Of a stretch of 64,000 nucleotides of DNA, positions 58,891-64,000 are shown piece by piece. The translations under genes and the position numbers were made by a program. Within the stretch, counting starts at the first letter, position 1, and each line of letters begins with the position of its first letter. The stretch lies in the NCBI GenBank assembly GCA_023664955.1, contig JAMPEV010000002.1:46509-110508 (forward strand). The letters run 5' to 3'. A model generated the notes under the pieces. The model had not been told where the DNA came from. It saw nothing but the letters and a program-made list of their open reading frames with translations, and did no database searches. This DNA is from Duncaniella sp. Lineage in GTDB: Bacteria > Bacteroidota > Bacteroidia > Bacteroidales > Muribaculaceae.

Positions 58891-60477
58891 CTACATTTGG
58901 GAACTGAGGATTGTGTTGTATTCCTGTGGACTGGTTATGATTTCAAGTGCAGTAATGTAAATGGGGTCGAGGGAGTTGACTACGCGATAGTAGACTGACT
59001 GCTCGTAGAGGTCACGTCCTATAAGGCCTTTCAGGATGGCTTCGAGGTAGGATTTTGATCGGATGAATTCCTCCTCGTTATACTTCACACCCTCCTTTTC
59101 ACCCTCGTCAATAAGGCCTTGCATGATGGCTGGTGTTACAATGAAATTTGAAATAAAATCATCAGAATAAGGATAGCTTTCCATCAGTTCCTTGCGATTC
59201 TTATCCACATAGTTAACGCTGTAATTATTTACCGCACCCCGAGCCACGAGGTCACGATAGTATGGTGAATAGTAAGTGGTGTCAATTGCCACAAATCGGT
59301 CAGGCATAATACCACCGCCGCCATACACCGGGCGGCCTAGGCGCAAGGTGTGGTAAAGCAGCGAGTCAACAAAATGAATACTGTCGGCACTGCTAAATTC
59401 CCCCGATTTATAGCGATTTATAATCTCACGATCATAGTTTTCATCCTCGCCGTCAGCGTAAGGTTTTTGAATGCAACGACCAGAAGGAGTGTGGTAACGT
59501 GACACAGTAAGTCGAATCATCGAACCATCGGGGAATGGGAACGGACGCTGTACCAAACCCTTCCCAAAAGTTCGCCGGCCCACAATCACCCCACGGTCAT
59601 GATCCTGGAGCGCACCGGAAAGGATTTCACTCGCAGAGGCAGAGAATTGGTTGACCATAACCACCACACGTCCTTTGAAAGAGCCGTTTTCATTAGCCTC
59701 ATATACGCTTTTACCATTCTTTGGAGAGTCAGTGTAGACGATAGTGTCACCCTTCCTCAAGAAAAGATTGGCCACCTCAATAGCTTGCTTAAGATACCCT
59801 CCGCCATTGTCTGTAAGGTTGATTATCAGATGTTTCATCCCCTGCTTTCGAAGATTTTTCATCGCCTCATTAACCTCATCGGTCGTACTCTCCGCGAAAC
59901 GAGTGATACTGATATAGCCCACGGAATCGTTAGCCATAAAGGAGCCATCAACGCTATAGATAGGTATATCGTCACGCACCACCCTGAAAGTCAGCAGTTC
60001 AGGCACATTATTGCGCTTCACTTTCAGATTGGCGATAGTACCCTTCGGTCCGCGGAGAATCTTCATAATGTCATTATTCTCCATCCCGACGCCTGAGATA
60101 ATGGTGTCGTTGCAAGATATAATGCGGTCACCGGCCTGTATACCAAGTCGCTCAGATGGACCATCGGCGATTGATTCTATTATATATAATGTGTCATTGA
60201 CCATCTGGAAACGTATTCCAATTCCTGAGAAATTGCCGTTGAGAGGTTCAGTGAGTTCCTTCGTTTCCTCCGGAGTGGAATAAGTGGAATGGGGGTCAAG
60301 AGTTTTCAACATTCCGACAATTGCCTCCTGGACTACCTTAGCAGAGTCAACCTCGTCCACATAATAACCCTCGATGATTCTATGTGCGAGTTGGAGCTTC
60401 CGTTCAGGAGTGAACTGGGCTGAAATAGTTGGGGCAACGAGAAGAAAAAGTGCGAATGCTATTATCAATCTTTTCAT
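58891..60477 (-). CDS. ctpA: S41-family C-terminal processing peptidase
   Basis: A periplasmic serine protease that trims or degrades envelope proteins. The 528 residues show a signal peptide (1-20, ending TISAQ), a PDZ domain (about 80-165, GIGIRFQMVNDTLYIIESIADGPSERLGIQAGDRIISCND), and the S41 core with a Ser281 (FSASASEILSGAL) and Lys306 (RRTFGKGLVQ) dyad, the 25-residue spacing of this family. A C-terminal tail of about 130 residues follows. It lies 41 bases after coaD and is the last gene of parE-coaD-ctpA. An unlinked name such as prc would also fit. Confidence 0.93.
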   Translation of the reverse strand: MKRLIIAFALFLLVAPTISAQFTPERKLQLAHRIIEGYYVDEVDSAKVVQEAIVGMLKTLDPHSTYSTPEETKELTEPLNGNFSGIGIRFQMVNDTLYIIESIADGPSERLGIQAGDRIISCNDTIISGVGMENNDIMKILRGPKGTIANLKVKRNNVPELLTFRVVRDDIPIYSVDGSFMANDSVGYISITRFAESTTDEVNEAMKNLRKQGMKHLIINLTDNGGGYLKQAIEVANLFLRKGDTIVYTDSPKNGKSVYEANENGSFKGRVVVMVNQFSASASEILSGALQDHDRGVIVGRRTFGKGLVQRPFPFPDGSMIRLTVSRYHTPSGRCIQKPYADGEDENYDREIINRYKSGEFSSADSIHFVDSLLYHTLRLGRPVYGGGGIMPDRFVAIDTTYYSPYYRDLVARGAVNNYSVNYVDKNRKELMESYPYSDDFISNFIVTPAIMQGLIDEGEKEGVKYNEEEFIRSKSYLEAILKGLIGRDLYEQSVYYRVVNSLDPIYITALEIITSPQEYNTILSSQM

Positions 60478-60518
60478 TGTGAGTGATTTGTGTCCTGTTT
60501 TGTAGAGAGAAGATGAAA

Positions 60519-60974
60519 TTATGGTAGAAAAGGGGTGGTGTCATAACCGTAATGCTCCAACTCGCGTACCACTGAGGATGACACGCAAGCGTATTCGGGA
60601 ATAGTAAAAAGTATCACGGTATCTATCCCGGAAATCTTACGATTTATGTCAGCAAGGTTACGCTCATACTCGAAATCGACCACCGAACGCACACCGCGTA
60701 GCAGCCACCGCGCACCCTCTTGTCGACACACATCAATAGTAAGTCCTTGATATGATATAACTTTTATCTTCGGATTTTCATCGTAAAGAGTCTTGATTCG
60801 AGCTATTTTTTCCTCAACGGGGATAGCCGATGCTTTCCCGGCGTTGATTCCCACGGCTATGACTATACGGTCAAAAAGCGGGAGTGCGCGTTCCACAATG
60901 GAATTATGCCCTATGGTGAAAGGGTCAAAAGACCCTGCAAACAGGGCTGTTCGGTCAGCTGATTTGGGAGTCAT
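60519..60974 (-). CDS. coaD: phosphopantetheine adenylyltransferase
   Basis: CoaD transfers AMP from ATP to 4'-phosphopantetheine, the fourth step of coenzyme A synthesis. The 151 residues show the nucleotidyltransferase motifs [21 protein letters not shown] (TxGH at about 20), the substrate loop [27 protein letters not shown], and [12 protein letters not shown] at the end. Length is the family norm. Its start overlaps the parE end by 20 bases, a conserved coupling. Confidence 0.97.
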   Translation of the reverse strand: MTPKSADRTALFAGSFDPFTIGHNSIVERALPLFDRIVIAVGINAGKASAIPVEEKIARIKTLYDENPKIKVISYQGLTIDVCRQEGARWLLRGVRSVVDFEYERNLADINRKISGIDTVILFTIPEYACVSSSVVRELEHYGYDTTPFLP

Positions 60975-62919
60975 CTTCTACAACAAGGTTTTCAATGATG
61001 AAGTTTTGACGTTCCATGGTGTTTTTACCCATGTAAAATTCAAGTAGTTCTGCCACAGTATCCTCCTTACGGAGCGACACACGATCCACACGCATATCAG
61101 GTCCGATAAAACCGCGGAACTCGTCGGGAGAAATTTCGCCAAGACCTTTGAATCGAGTTATTTCCGCATTATCGCCGAGCTTGGCAATCGCATTTATACG
61201 TTCCTCGTCAGTGTAACAGTAGTATGTCTCGTCGTTCCCGGCCTCCGACTTCTTGCCACCACCGCCACGCTTGGTTAGTTTGCGGTTGCGAACACGGAAG
61301 AGAGGAGTCTGCAATACGTAAAGATGTCCCTTCTTAATCATGTCGGGGAAAAACTGGAGAAAGAAAGTGAGCAGGAGCAGACGGATGTGCATACCATCGA
61401 CATCGGCATCGGTTGCGATTATGACATTGTTATATCGCAACCCGTCAATACCCTCCTCGATGTTTAGTGCGGCCTGAAGGAGATTAAACTCATCATTCTC
61501 ATAAAGGATTTTTGCCGGTACACCGTAAGAGTTTTTCGGTTTACCACGAAGTGAGAACACCGCTTGAGTCTCCACGTTGCGAATTTTTGTGATAGAACCT
61601 GCTGCTGAGTCACCCTCCGTGATGAAAATTGAAGAAGCGAGTTTCTTTTCCTCGTCACCCTTCACATCGTTGAGATGGTAGCGGCAATCAAGGAGCTTTT
61701 TGTTGTGCAGATTGACCTTCTTGGCTTTCTCACGTGCAAGTTTGGTAACTCCGGCCATAGCTTTGCGATCGCGCTCGCTCTCCTGAACTTTTTTAAGAAT
61801 CACGCCAGCGATGTCGAGGTTGCGGTGAAGGTAATTGTCAAGTTCCTTCTTCACAAAATCACCGACAAACTTCGCCACCGTAGGACCATCGGGACCCATA
61901 TCACGACTACCAAGCTTGGTTTTGGTCTGCGATTCAAACACCGGCTCTTCCACCTTGATTGACACGGCGGCAATCATGCCATTACGTATGTCGGAATACT
62001 CAAAATTGCGGTCGAAGTAATCCTTTATTGTGCGTGACACCGATTCCTTGAACGCTGTGAGATGAGTACCACCCTGAGTGGTGTGCTGACCATTGACGAA
62101 AGTGTAATATTCCTCACCATACTGGTTAGCATGTGTAAGGGCAAGCTCAATATCTTCGCCTTTAAGGTGGATAGGTGGATAGAGAGGCTCAGCCGTGATA
62201 CTGTCACGCAGCAAGTCGAGCAATCCGTTGCGTGAGATGTATCGTTTGCCGTTGAAAATTATGGCTAAGCCGGTGTTGAGGTAGGTGTAATTCTTTATAA
62301 GGGGGATTATAAACTCATCCTTGAAGTGATAGTCGCGGAAAATGGTGGAGTCGGGAGTGAAACGTACCAAAGTCCCGTTAGGTTCCTCGGAAGGTTCAAT
62401 AGGACTCTCCTCGACAATCTCGCCGCAATGGTAAAGCACACTCTTGCACTGTCCATCGCGAACGCTTTGGATAAAAAATTCCGTAGACAATGCATTTACC
62501 GCCTTTATACCGACACCATTAAGGCCAACGGACTTTTTGAACGCCTTAGAGTCATACTTACCACCGGTGTTCATCTTAGAAGACGCATCCACAACCTTAC
62601 CAAGAGGTATGCCACGACCGAAGTCGCGGACGGTAACAGTGCCGCCCTCCACATCCACAATAATTTGCTTGCCGAAGCCCATCATGTACTCGTCAATTGC
62701 ATTGTCAAGCACTTCCTTGATGAGTACATATATGCCATCGTCGAAGTTGGAGCCGTCGCCAAGTTTGCCGATATACATACCGGGGCGTCGCCGTATATGC
62801 TCTTTCCAGTCGAGGGTCTTAATATCATCCTCGTTGTAATTGGCGTCCACGGGCTCCATAGTATCGTTTGTGTCCTGCGAATTGTCTTGTGGGGTTGAGA
62901 AGATGTCTTCTATTTCCAT
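60955..62919 (-). CDS. parE: DNA topoisomerase IV subunit B
   Basis: ATPase subunit of the type IIA topoisomerase that unlinks daughter chromosomes. The 654 residues begin with an acidic 30-residue lead, then [14 protein letters not shown], the GHKL motifs [14 protein letters not shown] and [24 protein letters not shown], then the transducer, Toprim [11 protein letters not shown] and [17 protein letters not shown], and the C-terminal [12 protein letters not shown]. The short length and gene neighbours (coaD, ctpA) favour ParE over GyrB; that choice is inference. It lies 24 bases after the alpha/beta hydrolase gene. Confidence 0.92.
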   Translation of the reverse strand: MEIEDIFSTPQDNSQDTNDTMEPVDANYNEDDIKTLDWKEHIRRRPGMYIGKLGDGSNFDDGIYVLIKEVLDNAIDEYMMGFGKQIIVDVEGGTVTVRDFGRGIPLGKVVDASSKMNTGGKYDSKAFKKSVGLNGVGIKAVNALSTEFFIQSVRDGQCKSVLYHCGEIVEESPIEPSEEPNGTLVRFTPDSTIFRDYHFKDEFIIPLIKNYTYLNTGLAIIFNGKRYISRNGLLDLLRDSITAEPLYPPIHLKGEDIELALTHANQYGEEYYTFVNGQHTTQGGTHLTAFKESVSRTIKDYFDRNFEYSDIRNGMIAAVSIKVEEPVFESQTKTKLGSRDMGPDGPTVAKFVGDFVKKELDNYLHRNLDIAGVILKKVQESERDRKAMAGVTKLAREKAKKVNLHNKKLLDCRYHLNDVKGDEEKKLASSIFITEGDSAAGSITKIRNVETQAVFSLRGKPKNSYGVPAKILYENDEFNLLQAALNIEEGIDGLRYNNVIIATDADVDGMHIRLLLLTFFLQFFPDMIKKGHLYVLQTPLFRVRNRKLTKRGGGGKKSEAGNDETYYCYTDEERINAIAKLGDNAEITRFKGLGEISPDEFRGFIGPDMRVDRVSLRKEDTVAELLEFYMGKNTMERQNFIIENLVVEDDSQIS

Positions 62920-62943
62920 TTGGTATTGTCAGTGATATATAAG

Positions 62944-63795
62944 TTATTTATTTGCGGGTTCCTTTGACTGGTTTTGGGCGGTAAGCCACTCGATGAGGAG
63001 AGTTTTCACCGGCTCGTGATACTTGAAAGTAGGACGGAATCCCCATCCGTGACCTCCCACCGGGAAGATATGCATCGAGGCAGGAACTCCGTTGGCTTTC
63101 AATGCCCGGTAGTAGCGTATGGAGTTTTCCGGTTTCACGGCACGGTCATCGTCACTCAGAAAGAGTATGGCAGGAGGGGTATTTGTGTCTACTCTCAACT
63201 CGTTGGCATACTCAGCAAGCATCTTGGGGTCAGTCTTCAAGTCACCTAAAAGGTTGTCAATCGAACCTTGATGTGTAATGCCGGGCTGAGAGGTGATTAC
63301 CGGATAGAAAAGCACACTGAAATCAGGGCGTGATTCAACATCAGTGATATGTGTGCTGACAGTAGATGCAAGGTGACCACCTGCTGAAGAACCGGCGATA
63401 CCCACTTTTTCGGGATTTACACCCCATTTTGCTGCATTGCGGCGCACGGTGCGTATTGCCTCGCGGGCATCGTCGGCCGGGATAGTGTAATTGCCGTGGG
63501 GAAGACGGTATTTAAGCACCACCCCCGTGATACCATTATCCGCAAGCCACTGTGCCACCTGCTTACCTTCATGATCCATAGCGAGATGAGTGTAACCGCC
63601 TCCGGGACACACTACCACAGCCATGCCGGTGTTGTTGGATTCTTCGGGATGATAGACAGTGATCGTAGCTTCATTGTCGTGACCATTATCGTTGGGAGCG
63701 CCATTAGGCCATAGGTTTTCAGGAGTCTGGGCCGTAACGCTTGTCATTGAGAGGCCCAAGACGGTAGCCATCAGAGAGGATATGAATTTTTTCAT
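62944..63795 (-). CDS. secreted alpha/beta hydrolase, BD-FAE/acetylxylan-esterase-like
   Basis: A 283-residue protein with a signal peptide (MKKFISSLMATVLGLSMTSVTAQ). Alpha/beta hydrolase features are the oxyanion segment VVVCPGGGYTHLAMDHEG (about 60-77), nucleophile Ser137 in VGIAGSSAGGHLAS, an acid near Asp216 in LFLSDDDRAVKPE, and His249 in PVGGHGWGF. Relatives are acetylxylan and related carbohydrate esterases. It is not in the xylan locus but 24 bases upstream of parE, and it follows an unrecognised gene at the window edge. Substrate assignment is tentative. Confidence 0.85.
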   Translation of the reverse strand: MKKFISSLMATVLGLSMTSVTAQTPENLWPNGAPNDNGHDNEATITVYHPEESNNTGMAVVVCPGGGYTHLAMDHEGKQVAQWLADNGITGVVLKYRLPHGNYTIPADDAREAIRTVRRNAAKWGVNPEKVGIAGSSAGGHLASTVSTHITDVESRPDFSVLFYPVITSQPGITHQGSIDNLLGDLKTDPKMLAEYANELRVDTNTPPAILFLSDDDRAVKPENSIRYYRALKANGVPASMHIFPVGGHGWGFRPTFKYHEPVKTLLIEWLTAQNQSKEPANK

Positions 63796-63831
63796 GATTC
63801 AAATGAAATTACATTGAGGTGTGGTAAATTA

Positions 63832-64000
63832 CTATTTAATAAATGTATAAGTAGCTCCGACTGCGGTGGGGACATCATATTCGATGACCTCAGGAAGATT
63901 CAATGCAGGGATCTTTGACGCATCCGTGATGACGGGTGCGGGAGTATCGTATATATAGTTAAACGGATTGGAATTGGCACCGTTAGCCCTCGCAATGACA
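63832..64000 (-). CDS. C-terminal end of an unrecognised protein (cut by window edge)
   Basis: An open minus-strand frame enters at base 64000 and stops with TAG at 63834-63832. The visible 55 residues read IARANGANSNPFNYIYDTP, then PVITDASKIPALNLPEVIEY and end GATYTFIK. It looks like the last beta strands of an extracytoplasmic protein; no family can be named from so little. It lies 36 bases before the alpha/beta hydrolase gene on the same strand, so the two may be co-transcribed. Confidence 0.55.
   Translation of the reverse strand, partial: VIARANGANSNPFNYIYDTPAPVITDASKIPALNLPEVIEYDVPTAVGATYTFIK

Overview
The window looks like a chromosome segment of a gut Bacteroidales species. The gene set would fit a Muribaculaceae-like genome, but family rank cannot be fixed from sequence alone. 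The evidence is two SusC/SusD loci, a xylan utilisation locus, Bacteroidota-only genes (gldE, gldH, GH35-like DUF5597 protein, YfhO, DUF5012 and lipid-binding lipoproteins), and many promoters with the Bacteroidota -7 element TAnnTTTG, some with TTTG 18-22 bases upstream. No insertion sequence, integrase, phage block, rRNA or CRISPR array was seen.

Layout. 1-6900: a cut-off secreted protein, pyrH-frr, a TPR protein, an SGNH hydrolase, two FKBP isomerases, a GH3-like synthetase and two identical tRNA-Val genes. 7084-11524: a plus-strand module with a coiled-coil protein, zapA, a structured RNA (6S candidate), RNase Y, RicT and GldH. 11577-14727: a T7-lysozyme-type amidase, a GH28 pectinase and a cysteine desulfidase family protein. 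14810-19535: a minus-strand envelope and cofactor operon (septum initiator, small membrane protein, coaX, outer-membrane protein, lptC, gldE).

19769-37693 is the main accessory region: a ten-gene minus-strand xylan locus in the order susC, susD, surface glycan-binding protein, GH10 with two inserted CBMs, GH35-like, SGNH/sialate-type esterase, GPH symporter, second GH10, cytoplasmic GH43, GH67. It supports a full route: xylan is bound and cut at the cell surface, products are imported by SusCD, side chains (acetyl, glucuronyl) are removed, short oligomers pass the inner membrane through the symporter, and GH43 releases xylose or arabinose in the cytoplasm. No sensor/regulator gene lies in it.

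37927-44019: recJ-recQ (overlapping ATGA), a MscS channel and a clostripain-like lipoprotein. 44260-52299 is mostly plus strand: a TGS-type nucleoside kinase, a minus-strand GH28 pseudogene with a separated signal peptide and an in-frame stop, a lipoprotein, YfhO, two poorly known proteins and thiol peroxidase. 52441-58431: a second SusCD locus with two small lipoproteins and no enzymes, behind a C9 homopolymer. 58891-64000: parE-coaD-ctpA, an alpha/beta hydrolase and the C-terminus of an unrecognised protein.

Most notable signals: the split GH10 with near-duplicate CBMs, the decayed GH28 gene, the RNA between zapA and rny, a 9-bp tandem repeat downstream of the xylan locus, a 12-bp intra-operon hairpin, and an unassigned operator-like palindrome before GH43. 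I did not find a gene cluster that I could defend as a wholly new system.
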